Positions 35,838 to 49,375 are shown, counted from the first letter of the stretch. The stretch is 64,000 nucleotides of DNA from Xanthomonas vesicatoria ATCC 35937 (GCF_001908725.1 NZ_CP018725.1:4092001-4156000); one strand, 5' to 3'. The notes: generated by a model not told the origin, from the sequence alone. Program-made: numbers and translations.

Positions 35838-36308
35838 TCAGCGGCGTCGGCGTTTGACCAGATCGCGTGCCAGCACGCCGACCACGATCAGGTTGATCGC
35901 GAGCACGGCCCAGGCGGTCCAGCCAGGGTGGCGGACGATGGCGTAGATATCGAAAGGCAGATAGATGGCCGCCGACAGGCAGCCCAGTACCGAAGCCCAG
36001 GCCTTGGCACGCCACAGACCCCAGGCTTCCACCACATGCAGCAGGCCGTAGGCCAGCATGGCGGCGGCAGCCAGATGCACCGCATCGGGGCTGATGGTCT
36101 TGAGTAACGACGGCAATGCGCCGTGGTCCGGATCCAGGTTGAAACGGCGGATCAGCGTACTGACCGCATGCTGCAGCGGGAGCGGGCCCAGAATTTCCAG
36201 GCCCGTCGCCGCCAGCAGCGCAAGCCCGCCCTTGATCGCCTCTAGCAAGGCGATCGCGTGGAGGCCCGGATGCGCGCGCGGATCCGGGCTGTAGGGCGTC
36301 TTGCTCAC
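35838..36308 (-). CDS. DUF2127-family membrane protein
   Basis: Unknown function. It is 156 aa with about four hydrophobic segments (HAIALLEAIKGGLALLAA, AAAMLAYGLLHVVEAWGLW, VLGCLSAAIYLPFDIYAIV, AWAVLAINLIVVGVLA) and a basic C-terminus (KRRRR). The pattern fits DUF2127. It starts 16 bases after the end of typA on the same strand, so co-transcription with typA is likely. Inner-membrane location is inferred. Confidence 0.75.
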   Translation of the reverse strand: MSKTPYSPDPRAHPGLHAIALLEAIKGGLALLAATGLEILGPLPLQHAVSTLIRRFNLDPDHGALPSLLKTISPDAVHLAAAAMLAYGLLHVVEAWGLWRAKAWASVLGCLSAAIYLPFDIYAIVRHPGWTAWAVLAINLIVVGVLARDLVKRRRR

Positions 36309-36324
36309 GATTGGACGCCAGTGC

Positions 36325-38154
36325 TTAGCCGGAACGGCCAGCGCGCTTACGGTCGCTTTCGGTCAGGAACTTCTTGCGCAGGCGGATTTCCTTCGGGGTG
36401 ACTTCGACCAGCTCGTCGTCCTCGATGAAGTCCAGCGCCTGTTCCAGCGTGTACTTGATCGCCGGGGTCAGCTTGATCGCGTCGTCCTTGCCCGAAGCGC
36501 GCATGTTGGTCAGCGGCTTGGTCTTGATCGCGTTGACGGTCAGATCGTTGTCCTTGGAGTGGATACCGATCAGCTGGCCTTCGTACACGTTGTCGCCTTC
36601 AGCGGCGAACAGACGGCCACGCTCTTCCAACGGCCCCAGCGCATAGGCCGGCGTCGCGCCCGGTGCGTTGGCAATCATCACGCCGTTCTGGCGCTTGGCG
36701 ATGGCGCCCTGTTCCTTCGGGCCGTAATGGTCGAACACGTGGAACAGCAGGCCCGACCCCTGGGTCAGGGTGCGGAACTCGTTCTGGAAGCCGATCAGGC
36801 CACGCGCCGGGATCATGTAATCCAGGCGCACGCGGCCCTTGCCGTCCGGCTCCATGTTCTTCAGCTGGCCCTTGCGGGTGCCCAGCTTTTCCATCACGCC
36901 GCCCTGGTGCTGTTCTTCGATGTCCACCACCAGCTGTTCGATCGGCTCCATCTGCTTGCCGTCGATTTCCTTGATGATGACTTCCGGGCGCGACACGGCC
37001 AGCTCGTAGCCTTCGCGACGCATGTTTTCGATCAGCACCGACAGATGCAATTCGCCACGGCCGGAGACCAGGAACTTGTCGGCGTCGGAGCCTTCCTCGA
37101 CCTTCAGCGCAACGTTGTGCACCTTCTCGCGGTCCAGACGGTCGCGCAGCTGGCGGCTGGTCAGGAACTTGCCACCGGACAGGTCCTTGTTGCCGGCGAA
37201 CGGCGAGTTGTTGACCTGGAAGGTCATCGAGATGGTGGGCTCGTCCACGGTCAGCGCCGGAAGCGATTCGGGGTGCTCGAGCGCGCACACGGTGTCGGAA
37301 ATGGTCAGCTCGGCCACGCCGGAGATGGCGACGATGTCGCCGGCCTCGGCGGTGTCCTGCTCGATCCGCTCCAGGCCCAGGAAGCCCAGCACCTGCAGCA
37401 CCTTGCCCTGACGCTTCTTGCCTTCGCGGTCGATCACGCTGACCGGCATGTTCTTCTTCAGCACGCCGCGCTGGATGCGGCCGATGCCGATCACGCCGAC
37501 GAAGTTGTTGTAGTCCAGCTGGCTGATGCGCATCTGGAACGGGCCATCCGGATCGACGTCCGGAGCCGACACGTGCTGCATGATCGCTTCGTACAACGGG
37601 GTCATGTCGCCGTCGCGCACATCCGAATCCAGGCTGGCGTAGCCATTCAACGCGGAGGTGTAGACGATCGGGAAGTCCAGCTGCTCGTCGGTGGCGCCGA
37701 GCTTGTCGAACAGGTCGAACACCTGGTCGATGACCCAGTCCGGGCGTGCGCCGGGACGGTCGATCTTGTTGACCACCACGATCGGCTTGAAGCCCATCGC
37801 AAAGGCCTTCTGGGTCACGAAGCGGGTTTGCGGCATCGGGCCGTCCATCGCGTCGACCAGGATCAGCACCGAATCCACCATCGACAGCACGCGCTCGACT
37901 TCGCCACCGAAGTCGGCGTGTCCCGGGGTGTCGACGATGTTGATGCGGTTGCCGTTCCAGGTAATGGCCGTGTTCTTGGCCAGGATGGTGATGCCACGTT
38001 CCTTTTCCTGATCGTTGCTGTCCATCACACGCTCAGCCAAGACGGTGCGTTCGGACAGGGTGCCGGACTGCTTCAGCAGGCAGTCGACGAGGGTGGTCTT
38101 GCCATGGTCAACGTGCGCGACGATGGCGATATTGCGGAGTTTTTCAATGGACAT
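36325..38154 (-). CDS. typA: Ribosome-associated GTPase TypA/BipA
   Basis: Translational GTPase that helps 50S assembly and stress or cold adaptation. It is 609 aa. G1 is [10 protein letters not shown]3 [11 protein letters not shown]4 [13 protein letters not shown]-like domains and the BipA-specific C-terminal domain ([20 protein letters not shown]) follow. It is on the - strand ahead of the DUF2127 gene. Confidence 0.97.
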   Translation of the reverse strand: MSIEKLRNIAIVAHVDHGKTTLVDCLLKQSGTLSERTVLAERVMDSNDQEKERGITILAKNTAITWNGNRINIVDTPGHADFGGEVERVLSMVDSVLILVDAMDGPMPQTRFVTQKAFAMGFKPIVVVNKIDRPGARPDWVIDQVFDLFDKLGATDEQLDFPIVYTSALNGYASLDSDVRDGDMTPLYEAIMQHVSAPDVDPDGPFQMRISQLDYNNFVGVIGIGRIQRGVLKKNMPVSVIDREGKKRQGKVLQVLGFLGLERIEQDTAEAGDIVAISGVAELTISDTVCALEHPESLPALTVDEPTISMTFQVNNSPFAGNKDLSGGKFLTSRQLRDRLDREKVHNVALKVEEGSDADKFLVSGRGELHLSVLIENMRREGYELAVSRPEVIIKEIDGKQMEPIEQLVVDIEEQHQGGVMEKLGTRKGQLKNMEPDGKGRVRLDYMIPARGLIGFQNEFRTLTQGSGLLFHVFDHYGPKEQGAIAKRQNGVMIANAPGATPAYALGPLEERGRLFAAEGDNVYEGQLIGIHSKDNDLTVNAIKTKPLTNMRASGKDDAIKLTPAIKYTLEQALDFIEDDELVEVTPKEIRLRKKFLTESDRKRAGRSG

Positions 38155-38398
38155 GCGGAAAGGGCCCCTGTCTGGCGCCAGTCTTGAGATGAGGTAAGCC
38201 CGACATTATAGCGGTTTCGTTGCGCTGCCGTTGCGGATTGGCGCAAGTTGATTCAGATCGCCCATTCAGGCGGCGTGATCGCTGCTCGACACGACGCCCG
38301 GCAACGGCCTTGGACCATGGTCGTACCTGCGCGGTCGTCCACGCGCCCGGGTGTATCCTAATGGGCTGTTGATCACCCCAGAACCTGCAAGGATTTCC

Positions 38399-38893
38399 AT
38401 GTCCCTGATCGCCACTTTCGACACGTCCCGCGGCCCGATCGTTGTTGAACTGTATCCGGAGAAGGCCCCGCTCACCGTGGCCAACTTCGTCAACCTGGCC
38501 AAGCGCGGCTTCTACAACGGCCTGAGCTTCCACCGCGTCATCGCCGATTTCATGATCCAGGGCGGTTGCCCGGAAGGTTCCGGCCGCGGCGGCCCGGGCT
38601 ATCGTTTTGAAGACGAAGCCAACAACGGCGTCGGCCACGAGCGCGGCGTGCTGTCCATGGCCAATGCCGGCCCGAACACCAATGGCAGCCAGTTCTTCAT
38701 CACCCACACCGCCACCCCGTGGCTGGACGGTAAGCACACCGTGTTCGGCAAGGTCATCCAGGGCCTGGACGTGGTGGACAGCGTCGCCCAGGGCGACACC
38801 ATCAATACGCTCACCATCGAAGGCGACACCGACGCCGTGCTGGCCGCAAAGGCCGACCGCGTCGCGGAGTGGAACAAGATCCTCGCCGCCTGA
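38399..38893 (+). CDS. ppiB: Cyclophilin-type peptidyl-prolyl isomerase
   Basis: Catalyses cis-trans isomerisation of Xaa-Pro bonds. The ATG at 38399 (GCAAGGATTTCC ribosome-binding region) gives 164 aa with no signal peptide, so it is cytoplasmic like E. coli PpiB. Active-site motifs [28 protein letters not shown] and [12 protein letters not shown] are all present. mdh follows on the same strand after 121 bp. Confidence 0.96.
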   Translation: MSLIATFDTSRGPIVVELYPEKAPLTVANFVNLAKRGFYNGLSFHRVIADFMIQGGCPEGSGRGGPGYRFEDEANNGVGHERGVLSMANAGPNTNGSQFFITHTATPWLDGKHTVFGKVIQGLDVVDSVAQGDTINTLTIEGDTDAVLAAKADRVAEWNKILAA

Positions 38894-38999
38894 TCGCAGC
38901 CCCCCGTCGAACGGCCGCCTTGCGCGACCGTTTGCTTGTCAACGCGCGCCGCCAGGCCTTGCGCCCCGCCAGCGCGCCACCCCCACCAACGCTTTTTAG

Positions 39000-40001
<1,002 letters not shown>

Positions 40002-40024
40002 GTCTCAGCAGTCATTGCCACAAG

Positions 40025-40052
40025 AACGCCGGGCACTGCCCGGCGTTTTTTT
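40025..40052 (+). terminator. Rho-independent terminator after mdh
   Basis: AACGCCGGGC-ACT-GCCCGGCGTT, then further T residues up to 40052. Confidence 0.95.
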
Positions 40053-40053
40053 G

Positions 40054-40084
40054 TCCGCATGCAGGCACTTGGCCTGCATGCGGA
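40054..40084. repeat. 13-bp perfect inverted repeat after the mdh terminator
   Basis: TCCGCATGCAGGC (40054-40066), loop ACTTG, GCCTGCATGCGGA (40072-40084). There is no T-tract. It directly follows the mdh terminator and lies between the convergent mdh and gst genes. Confidence 0.7.
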
Positions 40085-40193
40085 GCGCGATCTGTTGTGA
40101 TCGTGTGCGGCAATGCGTCGCGATGACCTGTAAGCGATGTGATGAGTTGACCTGCCGCATGACGTTGAGTCATCCGTCACACAGCCTTGCCGA

Positions 40194-40808
40194 TTACGAC
40201 AGGCCTTCGGCCTTCAGCGCGGCCTGTACATCGGCATCGGCCTGCATGCGCTTGAAGAACGCATCCAGTGCGGTCAGACCGGTGAGGTCGACGCCGGCTT
40301 TATTGGCCCACCGCAAGGTCACGAACAGATAGGCATCGGCGCCGGTATGGCTGTCGCCGGCCAACCACTCGCGGCCCTGCAGGTGCGCGTCAACGCGCGT
40401 GTAGAGAACGCGCAACTTGCTGCGTGCATCGTCATGACTGCGCGCAATCAATGCCTCGTCCTGCAGATACGCCGTGCTGCCGAAGATCGGCTTGAAGGTC
40501 GGATGCACATCGGCATTCGAAAAGGCGATCCAGCGATTGATTTCGGCGCGGCGACGCGCGCTGCCGTCACCGCCCAGGCTGCTGAGCGGCGCAACATCGG
40601 CGATGTAATTCAGGATGGCTGCGTTCTGAGTCAACGCCCAGTCATCGACCACCAGCAACGGCACTGCGCCTGCGGGATTGAGCTGCAAATACTCGGGCGA
40701 CTTCATCGTGGCGGCATCGACCACAACCAGGTCGAACGGAAGCCCGGACCAGCGCAACACGATGTGGTCTGCAAGCGAACAGGCGCCGGGCTTGGTGTAG
40801 AGCTTCAT
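40194..40808 (-). CDS. Beta-class glutathione S-transferase
   Basis: Conjugates or reduces substrates with glutathione in the cytoplasm. The start at 40808 gives 204 aa (MKLYTKPGACSLADHIVL), like E. coli GstA. Cys10 and His102 (NADVHPTFKPIF) match the active residues of beta-class enzymes. A longer in-frame reading to 41159 has no family match in its first 117 residues. It is convergent with mdh. Confidence 0.93.
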   Translation of the reverse strand: MKLYTKPGACSLADHIVLRWSGLPFDLVVVDAATMKSPEYLQLNPAGAVPLLVVDDWALTQNAAILNYIADVAPLSSLGGDGSARRRAEINRWIAFSNADVHPTFKPIFGSTAYLQDEALIARSHDDARSKLRVLYTRVDAHLQGREWLAGDSHTGADAYLFVTLRWANKAGVDLTGLTALDAFFKRMQADADVQAALKAEGLS

Positions 40809-41395
40809 GTGAATCCAGTGAGCCAGAGGGTGCGCAAGCTTAGCCGGGTTGGCGGCCAGTTGTGCGGTCTTCAGATCCTCAGTGTGGCCATGCGTCGAGG
40901 GGCGTATCGCGTCCTCTGGCGCGACGGGCAGCGCGCTGCGTTGCGTTGAAATGCATCCCAGTGCAAAACGGGCATGGCCTGGTGTTCTGGCAACGCCGTC
41001 GTATCGATAGCGAGTGCGGCAGTTCTGCAATCGCGCAAACGTGAAGCGGCGAGGAAATGGAGCGTCTGGCGCAATGTTTGAGCCGCTGTTCACCATCGCG
41101 AGTGTGTTGTGCTCAGTATTGTGTTGGCCACCTTGCGAAACGGTTTGATGTCGATCCACGGGTGGCCATGCTGGTCTGCGTGGCCGTGGTGGACAGACCA
41201 GTCACGCTGCCTGTCGTCGATGTAGTTACGCGTCACAGCTTGCTGGTAGCGCACATCGGGCGCTCGCGCCCACCTAGAGGCATCGTGCGCAGAATCGGCC
41301 ACTGAGCTGCTGGCGCCAGACTATTGAGTTGTTGGCTGAGCGCGGTGTCGCAACGGTGCGGACACACTGCGGCGTGCTATCAACCTATCGTGTCG
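40809..41395. other. Intergenic region without a recognised gene (587 bp)
   Basis: This lies between two - strand genes (gst and the wall hydrolase). Several short frames exist on both strands (for example 41057-41305 + and 41090-41302 -), but none has a ribosome-binding site or recognisable protein family. Base composition is visibly less GC-rich than the ribosomal cluster. Confidence 0.6.
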
Positions 41396-41857
41396 CTACG
41401 ACGCAGTACGTGGGCGCAGCTTCTGCACACGGTAGAAGGTGTGATCGCCGATGGTGGCAACCTGGTACGCATTACGCCAACTCGGGCTGGCGATTGCGCT
41501 TGCAGCAAAGTGGCTCGCGCCTGGCACGATTTCCTTGCGCTGGCCCACTGGCAACGCCCAGTTCTGTTCTGCCGCGAGCGCGACACCCAGCGCCTTGTTC
41601 CAGGCATCGTCGTTCTTCAACTGTGTGCCCGGCGAGACGATCGTCGGTGCGAACTGTTTGCGTGCGGTGACCACCTCACACATCGAGTTGCCCCACAAGC
41701 CGCTGTCCAGCCGACGCAACGCAACTTCTGCCACGGCCTGCTGGCCGCGCAAGGTCTGGTCGCGTGCTTCCAGGTAAACGGTGGTACTCAAACACAGCGA
41801 ATCTGCAGCTGGCTGTGGCATCAATTGCGCCAGCCAGAATATCCAAATCATCTTCAT
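41396..41857 (-). CDS. Small secreted cell-wall hydrolase (SleB/Hydrolase_2 type)
   Basis: Probable peptidoglycan hydrolase. It is 153 aa. A short hydrophobic N-terminus (MIWIFWLAQLMPQPAADS) looks like a weak signal peptide. The family motif with the catalytic glutamate is TTVYLEARDQTLRGQQAVAEV (Glu30), followed by CEVVTARKQFAP and ASHFAA. An AAGGAG ribosome-binding site precedes the ATG. It is isolated, with poorly coding DNA on both sides. Similar domains occur in spore-cortex hydrolases and phage lysins, so a phage origin is possible but unproven. Confidence 0.75.
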   Translation of the reverse strand: MKMIWIFWLAQLMPQPAADSLCLSTTVYLEARDQTLRGQQAVAEVALRRLDSGLWGNSMCEVVTARKQFAPTIVSPGTQLKNDDAWNKALGVALAAEQNWALPVGQRKEIVPGASHFAASAIASPSWRNAYQVATIGDHTFYRVQKLRPRTAS

Positions 41858-42952
41858 ACAACTCCTTGCTCCGTATGGGCCAGTCCGCAGAGCATCTAAG
41901 GTGGATGCACCAGTGCGAAAGGCTTGGCGTCATGGGGAGGCGACCTGTCACGGGTCGCCCGGTCTTCGGCGAAAGCGAGATTTACCGAAGGTGCCCACCA
42001 AATGCGGTGGGTCAAAAAGTTGGCGCAAGGTAGGCGGCGATCACACAATCTTGGCTGAATGGGCAGGCTTGACGCGGCATGGCATCGGCTGCGTCGGCAT
42101 TGCGTCAACTCCGCGTAGAGCAACTCACGAAGCGACTCGCGTCGCATTCGCTCGGCGACAGCTGATTGCGCACTGTGTTCGGCCTTGAAAGGTCGCGAAC
42201 GGCGCAGCTAAGTGGTGAAGCGTTCTGCTTTCACGCAGGCTGCACAAGCTGTCTGATGAGCGAAAAAAGCGCGGGGCGAGTGTGCGCGTTATTGCCTAAT
42301 AAAATGATATTCAGTTGCACGTGATTTGCGCGCATGTATCGCACACATCGACTTCGTTGAGCACTTTGTTGCCTGCGGATATGCGCATGAGAGTCGCATT
42401 CAATTTCGAACGTCGCGTTTGCGATGGCATCGCAGCAAAACCGAGGGCTAGGCTATCGCGATCTTGGTTGCTCGACTGCCGCGTGCAATTTGCTTTGGAT
42501 ACCTCTCGCTAGGCAATCGGTCGAGAGTGCCAAGCTGTGCGGCGCTTTCATCACGGTCCTGCGCAACGTTCATGCGCATCATCGGTGGATGCTAACTCCA
42601 ATCTGCGATCACACGCCTGCCTGCAATCGCAGCATCAATGTGACGGAGTGAGTCGGGCACCTACGCGTATTGGACAAGCAGGCGACTTCGCAATTACAGC
42701 GAAAGAATTCTTGTCCAGTGCCTGCCAAGTTAGCCATTAAGGAGAGTGGCGCTGACAGCGTCTAGAAAAACGGCGCAGCCGCCCTACGTGCTCGGCCAGT
42801 GTGCGGTGCGGCATATGCAACGCGTCAGCTTTGGTCCAGTGCGCCCTCATCATCCACCCGGGCTGCTGCCTGACATTTTTTGCCGCTAACTGTTTTGATG
42901 CAGATCCAACGACATAGCGGCGCTCTGTTGTCTTCGATGATCTACGTATCAT
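41858..42952. other. Gene-poor stretch, about 1.1 kb, lower GC
   Basis: No convincing gene. Short frames occur on the + strand (42315-42512, 42424-42651, 42537-42740) and the - strand, all without family signatures. The part around 42280-42360 (CCTAATAAAATGATATTCAG) is clearly AT-richer than the rest of the window. It might contain promoters, small RNAs or decayed genes; nothing specific could be supported. Confidence 0.6.
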
Positions 42953-44281
42953 TCATCCCCACGGGCGCAGCCACGTTTTTAGCGGCGTCGATGTCGGTGC
43001 GGTTTCGGCGGGCAGCCGTCGTTCTAGCGACATACGGCTGCTCCAGGCCAACAGCACACAAGCCGCGCCGCAGACGACGGGCCCAATCGCCATCGACCAT
43101 GCCAGCTGCGCCTGAGCGGCGCCATGATCGTTGTACAGGCGTAGCAGGATGCCGATGGCAGCACTACCCAGCGCAAGCGCAACCTGGGCCAGCGCTGTCA
43201 GTGTGGCGAAGCGGTGAGCTTGTTGTGCCGGGCCGTACTGCGTAGAAAGTTCGCAATGACGCGCCCAGACCCATTGTCCGGCGCTGCCCGCCGCCATGCC
43301 CACGCAAAGTGCCAATGCCGCATCCAGCCAGATGCCGCGCGTTGTCTGCATCGCAAACAGCAGCCCACAGCCGGCCAGCACGGCACCGCTATACCCCAGT
43401 CGTCGGAAAGCTCCTGTATGCAGGCGCGCTGCCAGCGGTTGTACGATCACCGAGCCAATGGCGTAGCTAATCAGCACCGCGCTGCCCCAACGTCGCGAAA
43501 CGACCAGTGTTTGCGCCAGATATGGCGCCAGTTTGGTAAACGTGGGTAAGGTTAGTGACAGCATCGCAATCACCACTAGCGGCAACAGTTGATGGTGACG
43601 CGATGGCGCACCCGATCGATGGGCAGGCACGCTCTTGATGTCGTGCGTCTGCGATTGCAGCGTCTGGCGCAACCACCACGACGAGGACACTGCGATACAG
43701 CTCGCACTGCAAACAACTGCCATGGCGGTAGCAGCACCCGCATGCGGCCTGGAAAGCAGAAGCCCGATCGCTGCGCTCATCGACAAGGCAGCCAGACCGC
43801 TACCGATCAAGCGTAGTGCGCTTACGCCTTGTGCTCCACGCCATGGCCAACAGCTGAGTCCAAGCAATGTGTTTTGTGCAACATCACCGATGGCGTACGC
43901 CGCGCGAAACGGCAGACTGAGTAACAGCACGCACGGCAGGCGTACAGGTGGTGGTAATAGCGGAACCAGAAACAGCAATGACATCGTCACCGCAGCCATC
44001 GCGATGCCTCGCCATTGCGCGCGCCCGGCCCATGCCAGGCTGACGCCGGCATGCCAGCGGCGCGCAGTGAACAGCCCCATTGCTGCACTGACCAGTAGCC
44101 CGGCAGCGACCGACACGCCAGCGGCGGTTGCCCCCAACCCCACGTATTCGGTCAGAGCGAAGATCAGCAACAGCTCGCCGGTGTACCAGAGCAGGCTTTT
44201 GCCGACGTGCGCGGCGGTGTACGCCAGCAACGTTTCCATCGACAGGGCAGTGCGCGGGGGCATTTTCGGCGATGGCGGCAT
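42953..44281 (-). CDS. MFS-type transporter
   Basis: Inner-membrane transporter of unknown substrate. The start at 44281 (MPPSPKMPPRTALSMETLLA) gives 442 aa; other in-frame ATGs at 44383, 44263 and 44239 are possible, and the last sits right before the first membrane segment. About twelve hydrophobic segments are present. The opening LAYTAAHVGKSLLWYTGELLLIF recalls the GPH/MFS_2 sugar-cation symporter group. It is next to, but not overlapping, fadH on the same strand. Confidence 0.75.
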   Translation of the reverse strand: MPPSPKMPPRTALSMETLLAYTAAHVGKSLLWYTGELLLIFALTEYVGLGATAAGVSVAAGLLVSAAMGLFTARRWHAGVSLAWAGRAQWRGIAMAAVTMSLLFLVPLLPPPVRLPCVLLLSLPFRAAYAIGDVAQNTLLGLSCWPWRGAQGVSALRLIGSGLAALSMSAAIGLLLSRPHAGAATAMAVVCSASCIAVSSSWWLRQTLQSQTHDIKSVPAHRSGAPSRHHQLLPLVVIAMLSLTLPTFTKLAPYLAQTLVVSRRWGSAVLISYAIGSVIVQPLAARLHTGAFRRLGYSGAVLAGCGLLFAMQTTRGIWLDAALALCVGMAAGSAGQWVWARHCELSTQYGPAQQAHRFATLTALAQVALALGSAAIGILLRLYNDHGAAQAQLAWSMAIGPVVCGAACVLLAWSSRMSLERRLPAETAPTSTPLKTWLRPWG

Positions 44282-44487
44282 CCGCCGCTTATAACGCCGA
44301 TCCAAGACATTAAGAAGAAGGGGGGCATGCGCGCGAACGCGAGTTCGCAATGAGGCCGCTATCGTAGGCAGGGCGGCAGGCATTGCGCCGCAACTTCAGA
44401 GGCCCCTTCCAAGCGAAGAGGGGCTTGCAATGCGATGGTTATCTTTCCGGGATGGCGCGGTACCGACTCATCTGGTGAGCGCACGTA

Positions 44488-46653
<2,166 letters not shown>

Positions 46654-46789
46654 TCAGGCGCAGGCCCTCATGCGCAGCGTCTGACCGCTAGCGATGATAA
46701 TGGATCAAGCGCTGACCCAGCCCAACCTGGGAGTCGGCCCGCCGTGTCTGTAGGGTTGCCATGCAAACAGGCGGCGCCACTCGCGGCGG

Positions 46790-47812
46790 CTACCAGCCGG
46801 CAAGCACCAGCTTGCCGATGGTGCTACCGGTCTCCAACCGCCGATGCGCGTCGCGCAGGTTGTTGGCATTGATCGGCGATAGCGTTTCGGTATGCGTCGT
46901 GCGCAGCTCGCCAGCGTCGATCAGGCTTGCAACACGATTAAGGATGCGATGCTGCTCGACCATGTCGTCGGTGGCGTAACGCGACCGCGCGAACATCAGT
47001 TCCCAGTGGATGCCGATGCACTTGGATTTGTAGGGGTCGCCAATCATCAGCGGGCCGCGTGGCTCGACGATCAGGCCTACATGCCCCTGCGGCGCCAGGA
47101 CCTCGCCCACCTGTTGCCAGTAGCGGTCGGTGTCGGCCAGATTCAGCGCCGCATCCACCTGTTGCAGGCCCAATGCCTGCAGCTGCGGATGCAGCGGTTG
47201 GTGATGGTCGATGACATGGTGTGCGCCCATCTGGCGCACCCATTCGATGCTCTCCGGGCGGGAAGCGGTGGCGATCACCGTGAAGCCGGCATGGCGCGCC
47301 AACTGAATCGCGATCGATCCCACCCCACCGGCGCCACCGATGATCAACAGATGTCGGCCGCGGTTGCGTGCGCCATCGAATGCGAAGGGCATACGCTGAA
47401 ACAGCAGCTCCCAGGCGGTCAGTGTGGTCAACGGCAGTGCGGCTGCCTGCGCAAAACTCAGCGAAGTGGGTTTGCAGCCAGCGATGCGCGCATCCACCAG
47501 TTGATATTGCGCATTGCTTCCTGGCCGGCCGATGTCGCCGGCGTAGTACACCTCGTCGCCCACAGCAAACGCGGTGACGTCAGGTCCCACCGCCTTGATC
47601 ACGCCCGCCGCGTCGTATCCCAGGATCTTCGGCTCGGTCAGCGACTGGGGCTTGGGCGCACGTACCTTGGTGTCGACCGGATTCACCGAGATCGCTTCGA
47701 CGCGTACCAATAAGTCATACCCCGACGGCGCCGCGGGAGCAGGCAGGTCGATGTCGAGCAGCGATGCCGGATCGTCGATTGGCAAATAGTGGGTGAGGGC
47801 GACGGCTTTCAT
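46790..47812 (-). CDS. Quinone oxidoreductase-like MDR enzyme
   Basis: Medium-chain dehydrogenase/reductase, probably NADPH-dependent. The start at 47812 has AGGAG 8 bases ahead and gives 340 aa (MKAVALTHYLPIDDPASLLD). SVNPVDTKVR and the nucleotide motif IIGGAGGVGSIAIQLARHAG are typical of the zeta-crystallin branch, which lacks zinc ligands even though it is often labelled zinc-binding. It lies 262 bp upstream of fadH on the same strand; shared transcription is possible. Confidence 0.85.
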   Translation of the reverse strand: MKAVALTHYLPIDDPASLLDIDLPAPAAPSGYDLLVRVEAISVNPVDTKVRAPKPQSLTEPKILGYDAAGVIKAVGPDVTAFAVGDEVYYAGDIGRPGSNAQYQLVDARIAGCKPTSLSFAQAAALPLTTLTAWELLFQRMPFAFDGARNRGRHLLIIGGAGGVGSIAIQLARHAGFTVIATASRPESIEWVRQMGAHHVIDHHQPLHPQLQALGLQQVDAALNLADTDRYWQQVGEVLAPQGHVGLIVEPRGPLMIGDPYKSKCIGIHWELMFARSRYATDDMVEQHRILNRVASLIDAGELRTTHTETLSPINANNLRDAHRRLETGSTIGKLVLAGW

Positions 47813-48226
47813 TGGGGGCGCTCCTGGTAGGGGGTTCAGGGTGCGTTGTGAGATGAGATAGCTGCAACAACCGACCCCACAATTCAGCTCGGACGGGGTC
47901 TTGCGTTCACCAATGTGGTTTTGAAGATCACTTCGCGGTATGGAAACAGGTATGCCTGGAACCGTATTCAATCGCCTTAGTTGGGCTGCCATTCAGACGG
48001 AGTAGCTAGTGGAAGTGTGTGACCGGTCCTTTCCTTCATGAAACTGTATACGTAGTATTGGCTGGGCTTTGCACCTCTGGTGATTGCTTTCACATGTTAT
48101 ATGACCGTTAACGCGATCTTCACTGAAGCCGGCTTAATCTGCGCCCCGATGGCTCTGGATGTGACGAGCATCTTTACCAAGAACAACGCCTCTATCGGTT
48201 TATCTCCCAAAGAAGGAGCTGTATAA
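47813..48226. other. Divergent intergenic region before ompA-like gene (414 bp)
   Basis: It holds the upstream regions of the quinone oxidoreductase (-) and the OmpA-family porin (+). AT-rich patches near 48045-48110 could be the porin promoter, but no pair of hexamers with good spacing stands out. No gene is seen. Confidence 0.6.
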
Positions 48227-49324
48227 ATGAACAAGAAAATTCTCACTGCCGCGTTGCTCGGCGGTCTGGCAGTTGCCCAGGCTGCGTCCGCGCAGGAGTT
48301 CGATGACCGTTGGTACCTGACCGGTAGCGCTGGCTTCAACTTCCAGGACAGCGATCGTCTGACCAATGATGCTCCGTTCGTCACCCTCGGCCTGGGCAAG
48401 TTTGTCAGCCCGAACTGGTCGATCGACGGTGAACTGAACTATCAGAACCCGAACTTCGATGCCAACCAGGATCAGAACTGGAGCCAGTACGGCATCTCGT
48501 TCGACCTGCGTCGCCACTTCATTCAGGAAGGCCGCGGCTGGAACCCCTACCTGCTGTTCGGTCTGGGCTACCAGCGTTCGGAAGAAGAATTCGACGCGAC
48601 TCCGAACCCGGTTTCGCCGGGCCAGCAGAAGGACGGCAACTTTGCCGCCAAGGCTGGTGTCGGTCTGCAGACCACCTTCGACAAGCGCGTCGCCGTGCGT
48701 GCTGAACTGGCCTACCGCGCTGACTTCAACGACCAGAGCGTTGCTGCTCCGCAGGAAGACTGGTTCGGCGACGTGCTGGCTTCGGTCGGTGTCGTGATCC
48801 CGTTGGGACCGGCTCCGTCGACCGCTCCGCCGCCGGCTCCGGCTCCGGTTGCTCCGAGCTGCGCAGACCTGGATGACGACGGTGACGGCGTCAACAACTG
48901 CGACGACAAGTGCCCGGCTTCGCAGCCTGGCCAGACCATCGGTCCGGACGGCTGCCCGGTTCCTGTGTCGATCGACCTGAAGGGCGTGAACTTCGACTTC
49001 AACAAGTCGACCCTGCGTCCGGACGCACAGTCCATCCTGAGCGAAGCGACCGAGATCCTGAAGCGTTACCCCGACCTGAAGGTCGAGGTTGCCGGTCACA
49101 CCGACTCGAAGGGTACCGACGCGTACAACCAGAAGCTGTCCGAGCGTCGTGCGACCACCGTGTACGACTACCTGACCAAGAACGGCGTTGATGCGTCGCG
49201 TCTGGTCGGCCCGATCGGCTACGGCGAAAGCCGCCCGATTGCTCCGAACGCCAACCCGGATGGTTCCGACAATCCGGAAGGTCGTGCGAAGAACCGTCGT
49301 ACCGAGCTGAACGTCCAGAACTAA
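48227..49324 (+). CDS. OmpA-family outer-membrane protein (OprF-like)
   Basis: Links the outer membrane to peptidoglycan. It is 365 aa. A signal peptide (to about AQAASAQ, residue 24) is followed by an eight-strand barrel-like region to about residue 190, a Pro/Ala linker (STAPPPAPAPVAP), a calcium-binding TSP3-like segment (CADLDDDGDGVNNCDDKCP) with several cysteines, and the OmpA domain (NFDFNKSTLRPDAQ; GHTDSKGTDAYNQKLSERRA). AAAGAAGGAG precedes the ATG. A bidirectional-looking terminator follows. Confidence 0.95.
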   Translation: MNKKILTAALLGGLAVAQAASAQEFDDRWYLTGSAGFNFQDSDRLTNDAPFVTLGLGKFVSPNWSIDGELNYQNPNFDANQDQNWSQYGISFDLRRHFIQEGRGWNPYLLFGLGYQRSEEEFDATPNPVSPGQQKDGNFAAKAGVGLQTTFDKRVAVRAELAYRADFNDQSVAAPQEDWFGDVLASVGVVIPLGPAPSTAPPPAPAPVAPSCADLDDDGDGVNNCDDKCPASQPGQTIGPDGCPVPVSIDLKGVNFDFNKSTLRPDAQSILSEATEILKRYPDLKVEVAGHTDSKGTDAYNQKLSERRATTVYDYLTKNGVDASRLVGPIGYGESRPIAPNANPDGSDNPEGRAKNRRTELNVQN

Positions 49325-49346
49325 TTGGACCGCTAGCTTGTTCCAT

Positions 49347-49375
49347 ACAAAACCCGGCCTTGCGCCGGGTTTTGT
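49347..49375 (+). terminator. Terminator after the OmpA-family gene
   Basis: ACAAAACCCGGC-CTTGC-GCCGGGTTTTGT (49347-49375) is a perfect 12-bp stem ending in T residues. Confidence 0.9.

Noticed and set aside
41057..41305. Short frames on both strands between gst and the wall hydrolase
   Set aside because: No initiation signals and no sustained codon bias; overlapping frames on both strands look alike.
42315..42740. Overlapping short + strand frames in the gene-poor patch
   Set aside because: No ribosome-binding sites or family signatures, and composition unlike the coding genes nearby.
47932..47956. A TTCGC that might start a plant-inducible promoter box before the OmpA-family gene
   Set aside because: The second TTCGB at 15-bp spacing is missing.
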